From Aurantiacibacter sediminis (GTDB lineage Bacteria > Pseudomonadota > Alphaproteobacteria > Sphingomonadales > Sphingomonadaceae), in contig NZ_JAEANY010000002.1 in NCBI RefSeq assembly GCF_016019885.1, positions 620,001 through 684,000 on the forward strand: DNA of 64,000 nt, given 5' to 3'. Positions 9,051 to 18,240 of the stretch are shown one piece after another. How positions within the stretch are numbered: the first letter of the stretch is position 1; every line of letters starts with the position of its first letter. Below the pieces are notes generated by a model. The model was not told the DNA's origin. It was given only the letters and a program-made list of their open reading frames with translations, and did not search any database. The translations under genes were made by a program, and so were the position numbers.

Positions 9051-9140
9051 GGCGACATAGCGATATCATGCACCGACATTGACCGCGAAGAGACTTGTCC
9101 GCACAATTGCTGCGCAAACTGTCTGACCGCGGAGAAATCG

Positions 9141-10436
9141 ATGCCACGCCTAATACTTGCAGCAGCTGCCGCTCTCGCTCTCATTCCCTCGGCTACGAGC
9201 GCACAGGAAGAGGCGACGCTAGGAAACCCTGCAGCCACTGCTGTTGAGACCCGCGCGCAAGACCTCGTCCCGGCTATGCGCGCGGACATCGCATATGAGG
9301 AGGTTTTCGCTGACGTCTTCCGCAACTCCATTTCCGAAGACCAATTCCTTGCCATCCGAACCCAGCTGGAAAGCCAGTTCGGGCAATTGGTGGGCCTCGA
9401 ATCGGTCACACCGGTTTCGGAAACCAATGCTGAGCTGGTTTTCCGATTTGAGGACGCGCTGGCGAATGGGTTGGTGTCGGTCCAGGCTGAAGCTCCTCAC
9501 CTGGTTACCGGCTTTCGGCTGACAGATTTCCAGCCGCTTGATGACAGTCCGGAAGGATTGCTCGCGGACCTAGAGGCGCTGCCCGGTGAGGCAAGCCTAC
9601 TCATCACACGGCTAGGCGCGGAGACACCGCTGCTGGCGTATAATGCGAATAGCCAATTGGCCTTAGGCTCGACTTTCAAGCTCTACGTTCTTTCAGCTCT
9701 CACGCAGGCAATCGCGGCGGGGAATCTTGCTTGGGACGATGTCATCGAGCTCGACCAGAGCAGCTATCCCAGCGGGCAGATGCAGGATTGGCCGAGCGGC
9801 TCTCCCGTCACTCTGCATACGCTCGCCGTTCTGATGATCTCGATCAGCGACAACACGGCGACCGATCAACTGATTGAGGTCCTAGGCCGCGAAGCCATCG
9901 AGGCAGAAGTCGCTGCGTCAGGCCATGACCGCCCTGAACTCAATTCGCCCTTCATGACGACGCGCGAATTGTTCGTGCTGAAATCGGGCGGGGACGAGGA
10001 ACTTGCTGCCTATCGCGCGATGAACGTCGACGAGCGACGCGACGCGTTGAACGCCCTCACCAACGTGGACCGCGACACAAATGACATCATGGCCGCTTTC
10101 TCGGGCGGACCAAATGCCATCGATATAGAATGGTTCGCTTCCAGCAACGATATCGCCGCTCTGTTCGAGCGTATTCGCGATGCCGGAGAGGAAACCGCTT
10201 TGGGGGTGATGGCCGTCAATCCCTCGCTTAGCTCTAATACGCAGGATGATTGGCGGTATGCCGGATTCAAGGGCGGATCCGAGCCAGGTGTGCTCAATTT
10301 CAGCTGGCTTTTGCAGGATCAGGCTGGCGAGTGGTGGACGATTACCATGGGCTGGAATAATCCCGATGCTGAAGTCGACATGCAGCAATTCGAACTGCTC
10401 TCGGCGCGGGCTGTCGCGCTCGCTGCGGACTTTTAG
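9141..10436 (+). CDS. Secreted ORF12/LpqF-like serine hydrolase (class A beta-lactamase fold)
   Basis: A 431-residue precursor with a signal peptide (cleavage near ATSA|QEE). Residues 30-140 form an N-terminal domain and residues 150-420 a penicillin-recognising serine hydrolase domain. The triad motifs are S177-TF-K180 (SxxK), S236-D-N238 and K377-G-G379 in place of KTG. The segment HDRPELNSPFMTTREL lacks the class A general base Glu166. This combination resembles the clavulanate-cluster ORF12 and mycobacterial LpqF proteins (esterase-like) more than true beta-lactamases. The N-terminal domain fits the cystatin-like domain of that group. It probably acts in the periplasm; the substrate is unknown. 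It ends 3 bases inside the convergent methyltransferase gene. Confidence 0.82.
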   Translation: MPRLILAAAAALALIPSATSAQEEATLGNPAATAVETRAQDLVPAMRADIAYEEVFADVFRNSISEDQFLAIRTQLESQFGQLVGLESVTPVSETNAELVFRFEDALANGLVSVQAEAPHLVTGFRLTDFQPLDDSPEGLLADLEALPGEASLLITRLGAETPLLAYNANSQLALGSTFKLYVLSALTQAIAAGNLAWDDVIELDQSSYPSGQMQDWPSGSPVTLHTLAVLMISISDNTATDQLIEVLGREAIEAEVAASGHDRPELNSPFMTTRELFVLKSGGDEELAAYRAMNVDERRDALNALTNVDRDTNDIMAAFSGGPNAIDIEWFASSNDIAALFERIRDAGEETALGVMAVNPSLSSNTQDDWRYAGFKGGSEPGVLNFSWLLQDQAGEWWTITMGWNNPDAEVDMQQFELLSARAVALAADF

Positions 10437-11347
10437 GGTTTGGTCGCGCCGAGATAAAGCCAATCGCCTTTGCCGATTGCCTGACCCAGCACTGCTACAG
10501 GAGCAAACAGAGCGGCGTATGCCAGCATCTTCGGGCTTTGTTTCCAACTGTCCAGCGTGCCGAAATTATAGCTGAGATCGATGGAGGTATGCCGCGCGCC
10601 TTCGACGGTGAAGCCAGCCTTCTCCACCATTGCGGCCAGGGTTTTTTGCGAAAACTGGAATAGGTGATGCGGGGGTTCGGGATGCGGCCAATAATCGAGC
10701 TTCTTCGCCAGGGGATAGGAGGCGCGCGGGAAAAGCCCGTCAATATCCGGCGTGGAAAGCAGCAACAGACCTCCGGGCTTTAACAGCCGATGCAGCGCTT
10801 TCAGCTCGCCCAGCGGATCGGGTAAATGCTCGATCACATCGAACAGCGTGATGATGTCGAAACTGGCATCGGCGAAACCTGCATCGCGCCAATCGCCCTG
10901 ATGCACTGGCAGACTGAAATGCTTGCGAGCAAATGCGGCAGTCTCAGGTGAAAGCTCCGCGCCCATGCAGACCATCCCGAAAGAGCGCGCTTCGCCCAGG
11001 AAGATGCCCGAAGAACAGCCTATATCCAGCAGCAGAAGGCCCGAAGGATCGGGCCGGAAGTGCCGCAACATCTGCATGTGCTGATGCGCCGTTTTGCGCT
11101 GGCGTTGATACTCGTCAGAGCCGGAATCGAGAAGCTGATCGTGATAGCTGGACTTGGCGGTGTAGATCGCCTTGATCCCCTCCGCATCGGGCGGATTAGC
11201 GATATAGGCGAGCCCGCAATTCGTGCAGCGAACGAGCCGGAAGTCTTTTTTTGTGAACAGATGCTCGCACGTGGTGAAGCCGCACATATTGCACGCGACA
11301 TCGGCACTTGTTGCCGTCGTAAGGATGGGCTCGGGTTCCATTGCCAA
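10433..11347 (-). CDS. Class I SAM-dependent methyltransferase with N-terminal zinc-ribbon-like motif
   Basis: A 304-residue protein. Residues 18-52 carry four paired cysteines (ACNMCGFTTCEHLF and VRCTNCGLAYIANPP), a zinc-ribbon seen in O-antigen, polyketide and sugar-modifying methyltransferases. The Rossmann core follows: motif I LLLLDIGCSSGIFLGEA, then ITLFDVIEHLPDPLGEL and LLKPGGLLLLSTPDID. The Methyltransf_11/23-type fold is clear, but the substrate is not. The product YxNP-like segment (YIANPP) just after the zinc motif is typical of this subgroup. It is a single gene convergent with the serine hydrolase. Confidence 0.85.
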   Translation of the reverse strand: MAMEPEPILTTATSADVACNMCGFTTCEHLFTKKDFRLVRCTNCGLAYIANPPDAEGIKAIYTAKSSYHDQLLDSGSDEYQRQRKTAHQHMQMLRHFRPDPSGLLLLDIGCSSGIFLGEARSFGMVCMGAELSPETAAFARKHFSLPVHQGDWRDAGFADASFDIITLFDVIEHLPDPLGELKALHRLLKPGGLLLLSTPDIDGLFPRASYPLAKKLDYWPHPEPPHHLFQFSQKTLAAMVEKAGFTVEGARHTSIDLSYNFGTLDSWKQSPKMLAYAALFAPVAVLGQAIGKGDWLYLGATKP

Positions 11348-11451
11348 TCGATTAGCAGCATTTGGGCAATAACGGGTTAACCGCTGCGGTGAGGCGCCAG
11401 CTTTCGTTTCCGCCCGATTTTTGGTAAGTCGTGGGTAAGAGGAGAGACGAT

Positions 11452-11805
11452 ATGAAAGCCAGTGTTTCGATAGCTGCCGTTCTTGTGTCTGCGCCGTTTC
11501 TGATTGCGAATCAGGATGTTCCGGAGCTTTCTTCTGAGTCCGATCCCGAAGATGTGGTCATATTTGTCGATCCGCCGCTCGATCTTTTCGGCGTACAGAA
11601 TTGCCGCGACACCATCCGCCATGCACGTGCGGAAAGGGATCTGCCATTGCTGGAACGTGACACGGTTGAGCCGAATGAAGCGATACTGTTTTTGGCAGTC
11701 CATCACGATGTCGATGGCTGCGATGTCTTGCTTACCAGAGATGGCGAGATACGCCCGCTGCCGCAAATCGACGAGTCCGGCCCGCTTCTTCATCCCGCTC
11801 AATAG
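11452..11805 (+). CDS. Small exported protein, unassigned
   Basis: A 117-residue protein. The ATG at 11452 is chosen because an AGGAGAG Shine-Dalgarno lies just upstream and because it starts a signal peptide (MKASVSIAAVLVSAPFLIA). The mature part is acidic (SESDPEDVVIFVD) and has two cysteines (FGVQNCRDTIR and DGCDVLLT) that could form a disulfide. I recognise no family. It is convergent with the NamZ-like gene and overlaps its stop by a few bases. Confidence 0.6.
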   Translation: MKASVSIAAVLVSAPFLIANQDVPELSSESDPEDVVIFVDPPLDLFGVQNCRDTIRHARAERDLPLLERDTVEPNEAILFLAVHHDVDGCDVLLTRDGEIRPLPQIDESGPLLHPAQ

Positions 11806-13001
11806 AGCAACAGCTCGGCGATTTCCTCTCGCCATTGCGCTTCATCACGCGCTGCCATTTCGCCGAGATCTGCGGGGTTTGCCGCGCTGTCCTCTACCCA
11901 TTCGCGAAGTCCCGGTCCGCCATTGATAACATCGATGGCGAGGACATTGTCGGTGTATTCGTATTTGAAATCCGTGCCGCGCCAGATCGGATAATCGGGA
12001 TAAAGTGAGCGGATCGCCTTGAAGGCGAGCGCCTGCAAGCGCCAGGGACGAAACGCGTCGTGGTCGTAATGCGCTCCCTCGGCATGGATCATCAAAGCAT
12101 TGCACAACTCGCCTTGGTGTTTGTGGAACGTCGGTTCGAAGAAGCATTCGCGCAGGGCGCAACCGGCCAGCCAGTCTGGCGCCATCCTTTGCATTTCAGT
12201 AAGCACAGCTTTAGCATCGATATCCGGAGCGCCGAAAAGCACTTCCAACGGTCGGGTGGTGCCTCGCCCTTCGCTTAGCGTTGCGCCTTCGAGCATCACC
12301 GTTCCAGCATAGGCGCGCGCCATGTTCACGTTGGCGGCATTTGGGCTGGGATTGATCCAGATGCGGCTATTCGGCCAGCCATGCCCCGGCCCCTCAGGGA
12401 GCCAGTGGTGCATGGTGACGACTTTGTAGTCCACGTCGAGGCCAAAGTGGCGGATGAACCAGAGGCCCATCTCGCCCAGCGTCAGGCCGTGGCGCATCGG
12501 CATGGGCGCGGCGCCAACAAAGCTTTCGTGGCCGGGTAACAGCAGCGTGCCCTCCACCGGCCTGCCCGCGGGATTGGGCCGGTCGAGCACCCACACGCTT
12601 TTGCCTTGTTTCGCCGCTTCTTCGAGCAGGTAGAGCAGCGTGGTGACGAAGGTGTAGATGCGGCAGCCAAGATCCTGCAGGTCGAACAGGAAAACATCCG
12701 CGCTCGACATCATATGCTCGGTCGGCCGACGCACCTCGCCGTAGAGGCTAAAAACGGGGATGCCGTAGTGTGGATCGGTCTCATCCGCCGTCTCGACCAT
12801 GTTATCCTGCTTGTCGCCTTTCAGCCCGTGCTGCGGGCCGAAAGCACTCGTCACATTGATTCCCGCCGCAATCAGCGCGTCGAGACTGTGGGTCAGGTCG
12901 GCCGTGACCGATGCGGGGTGCGCGACAAGCGCGACGCGCTTGCCCTTTAGCGGTTCTTGCAGCTCTGGCTCGGCGAGGAGCCGGTCAATTCCGAATTTCA
13001 T
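11799..13001 (-). CDS. DUF1343/NamZ-type exo-beta-N-acetylmuramidase family protein
   Basis: A 400-residue protein of the DUF1343 family, whose characterised member NamZ releases terminal MurNAc from peptidoglycan fragments. Matching segments include KGKRVALVAHPASVTADLTHSLDAL, FGPQHGLKGDKQDNM, PVFSLYGEVRRPTEHMM, FDLQDLGCRIYTF, WVLDRPNPAGR, MRHGLTLGEMGLWF and TVMLEGATLSEGRGTTRPLE. The ATG at 13001 overlaps the stop of the upstream DOMON-like gene (ATGA), which decides the start over the in-frame codon at 13037. I see no lipobox or signal peptide, so a cytoplasmic role in muropeptide recycling is likely. Confidence 0.88.
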   Translation of the reverse strand: MKFGIDRLLAEPELQEPLKGKRVALVAHPASVTADLTHSLDALIAAGINVTSAFGPQHGLKGDKQDNMVETADETDPHYGIPVFSLYGEVRRPTEHMMSSADVFLFDLQDLGCRIYTFVTTLLYLLEEAAKQGKSVWVLDRPNPAGRPVEGTLLLPGHESFVGAAPMPMRHGLTLGEMGLWFIRHFGLDVDYKVVTMHHWLPEGPGHGWPNSRIWINPSPNAANVNMARAYAGTVMLEGATLSEGRGTTRPLEVLFGAPDIDAKAVLTEMQRMAPDWLAGCALRECFFEPTFHKHQGELCNALMIHAEGAHYDHDAFRPWRLQALAFKAIRSLYPDYPIWRGTDFKYEYTDNVLAIDVINGGPGLREWVEDSAANPADLGEMAARDEAQWREEIAELLLY

Positions 13002-13543
13002 GCAGCGCGGGTTCGCGCAAGACAGGCCGCAAAGCAAGCAGGATCGTGAAAATCGGGCTCAGCCTTGGGGTGGTTGAGCGCCCAGTAGCTTTTTACGCCG
13101 CCCTCTTCTTCGAGCACTGCCGCAAGGCCTATCGCGCAAGGAGCCTCGGGCATTTGAGAGCGTGGAAGCGAGGCGTCGAAGATCGCGATCGATTGGCCCG
13201 TGCGCATCGTGCAATCTGGCTCTCGCGCGAATTCGCGCTGGCTCATGCCGTCGCGATAATCGGCAAAATCATAGGCTGCCCAGCGTTCCGATGGCGAGAG
13301 ATTGAACTCCGAATAGCCCGGCGTTCCGTCCTTCGGCATCATGAAAAGCTCAAAACAAGTGGTCTGCCAGAGGTTGTCCGCCCGGCCCTTCCCGGCAAAA
13401 GACGGAACGACCAATTTGTCCGGCCCGTCGATACGCCAGCGCACTCGCATCCACGCGTCGGTCAGAGACAATACCCGCGCCTCGACGCGGCGAATGGCAA
13501 GTGGTGGGTGAGCGGCATGATAAGCCAGTTCATGCGTTTGCAA
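12998..13543 (-). CDS. DOMON-like domain protein
   Basis: A 181-residue soluble protein with the DOMON-like pattern found in many sphingomonads and cyanobacteria: ADNLWQTTCFELFMMPKDG, YSEFNLSPSERWAAYDFADYR and YWALNHPKAEPDFHDPACF. DOMON folds bind heme or carbohydrate, but the function of this small stand-alone group is not established. It is translationally coupled to the NamZ-like gene downstream, so a role with cell-wall sugars is possible. No signal peptide is visible. Confidence 0.82.
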   Translation of the reverse strand: MQTHELAYHAAHPPLAIRRVEARVLSLTDAWMRVRWRIDGPDKLVVPSFAGKGRADNLWQTTCFELFMMPKDGTPGYSEFNLSPSERWAAYDFADYRDGMSQREFAREPDCTMRTGQSIAIFDASLPRSQMPEAPCAIGLAAVLEEEGGVKSYWALNHPKAEPDFHDPACFAACLARTRAA

Positions 13544-13603
13544 GCAGAGTTCCCCGTGCTACGCGCCCCCGGTCCAACAATATAAAGCGCCACATCCCCC
13601 GAA

Positions 13604-14836
13604 ATGACGACTTACGATTCCGATCTGCTGCAATTGCTCAATGAGCGCGGACATGTCCATCAGGTGACTGACTCTGCGGGATTAGATGCCCTCGCCGCGC
13701 GACAAACCGTGACGGGATACGTGGGTTTCGACCCTACGGCCCCTTCCCTGCACATCGGCAATCTTGCCTCGATCATGCTGCTGCGCCGGGTCCAGCAAGC
13801 CGGGCATCGCCCGATCGTGATTATGGGCGGTGGTACGGCCAAGGTCGGTGATCCCAGCGGCAAGGACGAAACGCGCCAGATGCTGACCGAGGACGTGCTG
13901 TCGGCCAACATCGCATCGATCAAGAGCAGCTTTGAAAAGATGCTGCGCTTCGATGATAGCGAGACCGGCGCGCTTCTGATCAATAATGACGATTGGCTGA
14001 GCGAGCTGGGGTATATCGAGCTACTGCGCGATGTCGGATCGCATTTCACCATCAATCGCATGCTCACATTCGACTCGGTCAAGCTGCGGCTCGATCGCGA
14101 ACAGCCACTGACTTTTCTCGAATTCAACTACATGATCATGCAGGCGTATGACTTCATGAAGCTTTCGCGCGATTATGGTTGCCAGCTGCAGCTCGGCGGA
14201 AGTGACCAGTGGGGCAATATAGTCAACGGCATCGAACTGACGCGCCGCATGGATGGCAAGGAAGTGTTCGGTGTCACGGCGCCGCTGATTACCCGTGCGG
14301 ACGGGCAAAAGATGGGCAAGTCGGTATCCGGTGCAATCTGGCTCAACGAAGATCAGCTGCCCGCCTATGATTTCTGGCAGTACTGGCGGAATACGGACGA
14401 CCGCGACGTCGGCCGCTTCCTGAAGCTGTTTACCGATTTGCCGCTCGACGAAATCGCGCGACTGAAAGCGCTCGAGGGCAATGAGATCAACACCGCAAAA
14501 GCCATATTGGCAGATGAGGTGACCAAGCTTGTACGCGGTGAAGAGGCGGCCAAATCGGCTCGCGCCACGGCGGAGCAAACTTTTGCCGGCGGCGGCATGG
14601 GCGAAGACCTGCCTACGCTCGACATTCCTGCCGAGGGCATGCGCGTAGGTGCAGTATTGACCGCGCTCGGCTTCACTGCATCGAACGGCGAAGCCAAGCG
14701 CAAGATCGCCGAAGGTGCTGTAAAGATTGACGGAGAGACCGTCTCCGATCCCGGCTTCCTCATCGAAATAGCCGATGGCGACGAAGCGCGTCTCAGCCTG
14801 GGCAAGAAAAAGCACGCTGCACTTCGCAAAACCTGA
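13604..14836 (+). CDS. tyrS: Tyrosyl-tRNA synthetase
   Basis: A 410-residue class I aminoacyl-tRNA synthetase that charges tRNA-Tyr. Motifs seen: YVGFDPTAPSLHIGNLASIM (HIGH-type motif HIGN), MGGGTAKVGDPSGKDETRQ, LEFNYMIMQAYDF, LQLGGSDQWGNI and the KMSKS-type QKMGKSVSGAIWL. The C-terminal S4-type RNA-binding domain spans about residues 345-405 (SNGEAKRKIAEGAVKIDGE). Length is normal for TyrS of the bacterial type. It is divergent from the DOMON-like gene. Confidence 0.96.
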   Translation: MTTYDSDLLQLLNERGHVHQVTDSAGLDALAARQTVTGYVGFDPTAPSLHIGNLASIMLLRRVQQAGHRPIVIMGGGTAKVGDPSGKDETRQMLTEDVLSANIASIKSSFEKMLRFDDSETGALLINNDDWLSELGYIELLRDVGSHFTINRMLTFDSVKLRLDREQPLTFLEFNYMIMQAYDFMKLSRDYGCQLQLGGSDQWGNIVNGIELTRRMDGKEVFGVTAPLITRADGQKMGKSVSGAIWLNEDQLPAYDFWQYWRNTDDRDVGRFLKLFTDLPLDEIARLKALEGNEINTAKAILADEVTKLVRGEEAAKSARATAEQTFAGGGMGEDLPTLDIPAEGMRVGAVLTALGFTASNGEAKRKIAEGAVKIDGETVSDPGFLIEIADGDEARLSLGKKKHAALRKT

Positions 14837-14906
14837 TTTTACAAAAAATCCACCATTTGCTGGCAGATGGTCCTTCTAACGTAATAAACAGGAAGGGCTG
14901 CAGCTT

Positions 14907-15245
14907 ATGGCTGGTGGTGCACAATTGTCAGTCACCGATATGCGGCGCGCATCGCGGCATCCGGTAGACTACTCGGTTATCGCCGAACATCTGCTCCACG
15001 GTGACGTGAAGTTGCACGTTTCCAATATCTCTGCCCACGGCTTCATGATCGATGAGATCGTGAATATCGCGCGCGGAGATCGCCTGATTATCCGCCTACC
15101 CGCTGTTGGCCGGATTGAAGCCTATTGCATCTGGATCACCGATGACCGTGCGGGCTTCCAGTTCGAGCGGATTATCCGCCTCGATGATTTCCAATCGATG
15201 ATTTCAGAAATGCAGCCAAATCCCGCCCTGCGTCGGCGCGGATAA
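14907..15245 (+). CDS. PilZ domain protein
   Basis: A 112-residue single-domain protein with a good upstream AGGAAGGG. The N-terminal RxxxR-like DMRRASRHPVDYSV and the following LHVSNISAHGFMIDE (PilZ D/NxSxxG-type motif, here N-I-S-A-H-G) match c-di-GMP-binding PilZ domains, followed by the six-stranded barrel (GDRLIIRLPAVGRIEAYCIWI). Because the RxxxR and NxSxxG elements are nearly canonical it probably binds c-di-GMP. It may relay this signal to surface structures, but nothing adjacent fixes the target. Confidence 0.82.
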   Translation: MAGGAQLSVTDMRRASRHPVDYSVIAEHLLHGDVKLHVSNISAHGFMIDEIVNIARGDRLIIRLPAVGRIEAYCIWITDDRAGFQFERIIRLDDFQSMISEMQPNPALRRRG

Positions 15246-15296
15246 GCTTTACTCACCTAAATCCAAGCTAGCTTGGCAAGCGCCGCATGCGCTGCC

Positions 15297-16628
15297 ATGG
15301 CGCTGTGTGTGAGCGAACCCACCCACCCATTTCACATCGCCAATTTCCGCGCCTATGTGATTTCGCGTTTCGCGAAGATGCTGGCGCAGTATGCGATGCT
15401 GCTGATTATCGGGTGGCAAACATATAATCTCGCGCGCGATGGCGGGATGAGCGTGGGCGAGGCCTCGGGTCAGCTCGCGCTGGTCGGGCTCCTGCAATTC
15501 CTTCCGCTTTTCATCCTGACCCCATTCACCGGGCTTGCGGCAGACCTGTTCGACAGGCGCAATCTCGCGCGGTTGACTCTCCTCGGCCAGATCGCCTGTG
15601 CTGGCGTACTTGCCGCCGCGACGTGGCAGGACGCAATGTCGCTCCCGCTGCTTTTCGGGGTCGCGATCGTGCTCGGCGTCGTGCGCGCCTTTGCTGGCCC
15701 TGCTTATTCAGCACTCGCGCCTAATCTCGTCCCGCCAAAGCTGTTGCCTCAAGCGATCGCGCTGTCTTCCATTGCCTGGCAAACTGGCAGCATCGTCGGG
15801 CCTGCGATGGGTGGGTATCTGTACGTCGTGGCTCCTGCCCTGCCCTATGTGGTTGCGGCGGCGTTGTTTGGGGTCGCCCTCATCGGGATCACCGCGATCA
15901 AAGACCTGCCACCGCGCAAGCCTCGTTCAAAAGAGGCGCCCATCAAGCAGATCCGCGACGGGCTCATTTATGTGCGCGACAACAAGATGGTGCTGAGCAC
16001 GATTACGCTGGATCTCTTCGCCGTTTTCCTCGCCGGAGCAACCGCGCTTTTCCCCGTCTTTGCCCGCGACATTCTGCAAGTCGGCGCGACAGGCCTCAGC
16101 CAGCTGGCGATGGCACCCGCGGTCGGCGCAGCGGCCACTGCTTTGCTCTTCAGCTTCCGGCCATTGAAGAGCAATGTCGGCCCGATGATGCTGATCGCCG
16201 TCGCCGTTTTCGGCCTGGCGACCATCGGCTTTGCGTTTTCCCGATCCATGGTGCTGAGCTTAGCCCTGCTGTTCGTCGTCGGCGCGGCGGACATGTTCAG
16301 CGTGTATATCCGGCAGTCACTGATCCAGCTCCACACGCCTGATGAGAAGCGCGGACGCGTATCGTCGGTCTCTCAGCTGACTATCAGCGCGAGCAATGAA
16401 TTCGGCGACTTCTTCTCAGGCAGTCTCGCGTTTCTGATTGGACCAGTCGCGGCAGTTGCACTTGGCGGTGTGGGCGCAGTCATCACCGTCGGCCTCTGGA
16501 CCGTTTTGTTCCCGGTTTTGCGGACGACACGGACCTTCGAGCCGCCTGAAGAGTTGCAAGAGCACGAACACACCCAATCTCTTATCCAAGAGAAAAAAGA
16601 CACCAAGCCCGGCACAGAAGGGACCTGA
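15297..16628 (+). CDS. MFS transporter (EntS/MFS_3-like)
   Basis: A roughly 443-residue transporter with about 11-12 transmembrane segments. The pattern F..YV.SRF.KMLAQYAMLLIIGWQTYNL, then LFDRRNLARLTLL, RAFAGPAYSALAPNLVP and ALSSIAWQTGSIVGPAMGGYL, is that of the enterobactin-exporter-type MFS_3 group. The loop near residues 205-230 is basic. Start choice is uncertain: ATG 15297 is taken here, while GTG 15309 (SEPTHPFHIANFRAY) is equally credible and neither has a clear Shine-Dalgarno. The C-terminus is a charged tail (EELQEHEHTQSLIQEKK). It lies 3 bp before cysK. The substrate is unknown. Confidence 0.85.
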   Translation: MALCVSEPTHPFHIANFRAYVISRFAKMLAQYAMLLIIGWQTYNLARDGGMSVGEASGQLALVGLLQFLPLFILTPFTGLAADLFDRRNLARLTLLGQIACAGVLAAATWQDAMSLPLLFGVAIVLGVVRAFAGPAYSALAPNLVPPKLLPQAIALSSIAWQTGSIVGPAMGGYLYVVAPALPYVVAAALFGVALIGITAIKDLPPRKPRSKEAPIKQIRDGLIYVRDNKMVLSTITLDLFAVFLAGATALFPVFARDILQVGATGLSQLAMAPAVGAAATALLFSFRPLKSNVGPMMLIAVAVFGLATIGFAFSRSMVLSLALLFVVGAADMFSVYIRQSLIQLHTPDEKRGRVSSVSQLTISASNEFGDFFSGSLAFLIGPVAAVALGGVGAVITVGLWTVLFPVLRTTRTFEPPEELQEHEHTQSLIQEKKDTKPGTEGT

Positions 16629-16631
16629 CCC

Positions 16632-17552
16632 ATGAAGTTCGACAGCATTTTGCATTCCATCGGCAACACGCCGCATATTCGCCTTTCGCGCCTGTTTCCT
16701 GATCACGAAGTCTGGATCAAAAGTGAGCGCGCCAATCCCGGCGGATCGATCAAGGATCGGATTGCGCTGGCGATGGTGGAAGACGCTGAAAATTCGGGCG
16801 CGCTGAAGCCTGGTGGGACCATTGTGGAGCCTACCAGCGGCAATACCGGCATCGGTCTGGCGATGGTCGCTGCGGTCAAAGGCTACAAGCTCATCCTCGT
16901 CATGCCCGAAAGCATGAGCCTTGAGCGTCGCCGCCTGATGCTGGCTTATGGTGCTGAATTCGACCTTACGCCCAAGGAAAAGGGCATGAAAGGCGCGATT
17001 GAACGCGCACAGGAATTGGTCCAGCAAACCGAGAACGCGTGGATGCCGCAGCAATTCGAAAATGACTCCAACCCGGCCATCCACGCCCGTACGACCGCAC
17101 AGGAAATCATCAATGACTTCAAGGACACGCCGATCGACGTGATGATTACGGGCGTTGGCACCGGCGGCCATCTGACAGGCTGCGCGGAGGAGATGAAGAA
17201 AGTCTGGCCGAATTGCCGCGCTTATGGCGTTGAGCCTGAACTCTCCCCGGTGATTTCCGGCGGCCAACCCGGGCCCCACCCGATCCAAGGCATCGGTGCT
17301 GGCTTTATTCCGGGGAATCTCCACACCCAGTCGATCGATGGGGCAATCGCTGTCGATGCCGAAGAGGCAAAGGAAATGGGCAGGCGCTGCGCGGCGGAAG
17401 AAGGCATGCTCATCGGCATCAGCTCCGGCGCAACGCTGGCGGCTATCGCCAAGAAGCTACCTGAGCTGGATGCAGGCACCCGCGTGCTCGGCTTCAACTA
17501 CGATACGGGTGAGCGTTATCTTTCGGTGCCGGACTTCCTGCCGACCGAATAG
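16632..17552 (+). CDS. cysK: Cysteine synthase A (O-acetylserine sulfhydrylase)
   Basis: A 306-residue PLP enzyme converting O-acetylserine and sulfide to cysteine. Visible: the PLP lysine K41 in [15 protein letters not shown], the substrate loop [15 protein letters not shown], the phosphate-binding [16 protein letters not shown], and the C-terminal [14 protein letters not shown]. Length is normal for CysK (about 310). It follows the MFS gene by 3 bp and is convergent with hisI, with only 3 bp between the two stop codons. Confidence 0.94.
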   Translation: MKFDSILHSIGNTPHIRLSRLFPDHEVWIKSERANPGGSIKDRIALAMVEDAENSGALKPGGTIVEPTSGNTGIGLAMVAAVKGYKLILVMPESMSLERRRLMLAYGAEFDLTPKEKGMKGAIERAQELVQQTENAWMPQQFENDSNPAIHARTTAQEIINDFKDTPIDVMITGVGTGGHLTGCAEEMKKVWPNCRAYGVEPELSPVISGGQPGPHPIQGIGAGFIPGNLHTQSIDGAIAVDAEEAKEMGRRCAAEEGMLIGISSGATLAAIAKKLPELDAGTRVLGFNYDTGERYLSVPDFLPTE

Positions 17553-17555
17553 GAC

Positions 17556-17948
17556 TCACTCCGCCAAGGGTTTCAGCGTGTCGCCATCGAGCTCGCGGTA
17601 GAAGCAGCTGCGCGCTCCGGTGTGACATGTTGGGCCAGCGGGGACCACTTTCAGCACCACCGCGTCCTGATCGCAATCGATCAAAACCTGCTCGACTTTC
17701 AGGACGTTGCCCGATGTCTCGCCCTTCTTCCAAAGCTTGTCGCGGCTGCGCGAATGGAAATGCGCCTCTCCACTTTCTCGCGTGGCTGCGAGCGCTTCTT
17801 CATCCATGAATGCGACCATCAGCACTTCGCCGCTCCGCGAATCCTGCACGACTGCGCTTATCAGACCCGACTGATCGAACTTGGGCATCAACCGCGTGCC
17901 GTGCTCGCGCTCATGATTGTGGCTAGAAATGTTAGTGGCCTTTCGCAT
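17556..17948 (-). CDS. hisI: Phosphoribosyl-AMP cyclohydrolase
   Basis: Catalyses the third step of histidine biosynthesis, opening the adenine ring of PR-AMP. The domain starts near [14 protein letters not shown] and contains [31 protein letters not shown] and the zinc/magnesium ligands in [10 protein letters not shown] and [16 protein letters not shown] 17948 gives 130 residues; ATG 17888 (MPKFDQSG) would give 110 and is also possible, as neither has a convincing Shine-Dalgarno. A TATATT hexamer at 17969-17974 (minus strand) is a plausible -10 element, which would exclude starts further upstream. It is the stand-alone HisI, not fused to HisE. Confidence 0.92.
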   Translation of the reverse strand: MRKATNISSHNHEREHGTRLMPKFDQSGLISAVVQDSRSGEVLMVAFMDEEALAATRESGEAHFHSRSRDKLWKKGETSGNVLKVEQVLIDCDQDAVVLKVVPAGPTCHTGARSCFYRELDGDTLKPLAE

Positions 17949-18110
17949 CTGCAAAACCGGTTGCAATCAATATACCGGTTTGTTGCACGATAATCACAAT
18001 TGTGTGCCGAAATCTATCGCGCTGTGAGTTCGTGGTTTGCTTTTGAACCTTTCAATGAAATGAACGCGTCATCCGGCCGGACGAGCCGGCTTTCATTCCG
18101 GTCAAGGGAT

Positions 18111-18240
18111 GGGAGGTTTCGGAACCGCGCAAGCGGGTCGAATCATGAGGGTTTGGAGCTGCCGCACTCACTGGGGGGTGGTGCGAGGTTCCAGCGATAT
18201 CGTCACGCGAACGCCCGGGATTAACCTCCCGGGCGTTTTG
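18111..18240 (+). ncRNA. Candidate structured small RNA between hisI and comF
   Basis: The 312-bp gap between the hisI start and the comF stop contains no convincing ORF but ends in a strong plus-strand terminator with no plus-strand gene before it. Upstream of it nested complementary arms are visible: GGGAGGTT 18111-18118 with AACCTCCC 18223-18230; GGAACC 18121-18126 with GGTTCC 18187-18192; a CGC-GCAA-GCG tetraloop hairpin at about 18127-18135; and CGCAC 18163-18167 with GTGCG 18181-18185. The outer arm competes with the terminator stem. I cannot match it to 4.5S, tmRNA or RNase P; a 6S-like RNA is possible but unproven. The 5' end is not defined. Confidence 0.5.
18210..18240 (+). terminator. 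Rho-independent terminator of the candidate small RNA
   Basis: Perfect 11-bp stem AACGCCCGGGA / TCCCGGGCGTT with a 6-base loop, followed by TTTGCTTTTG. The T-rich side faces the plus strand, while the minus-strand side has no T run, so it does not serve comF. Confidence 0.8.
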
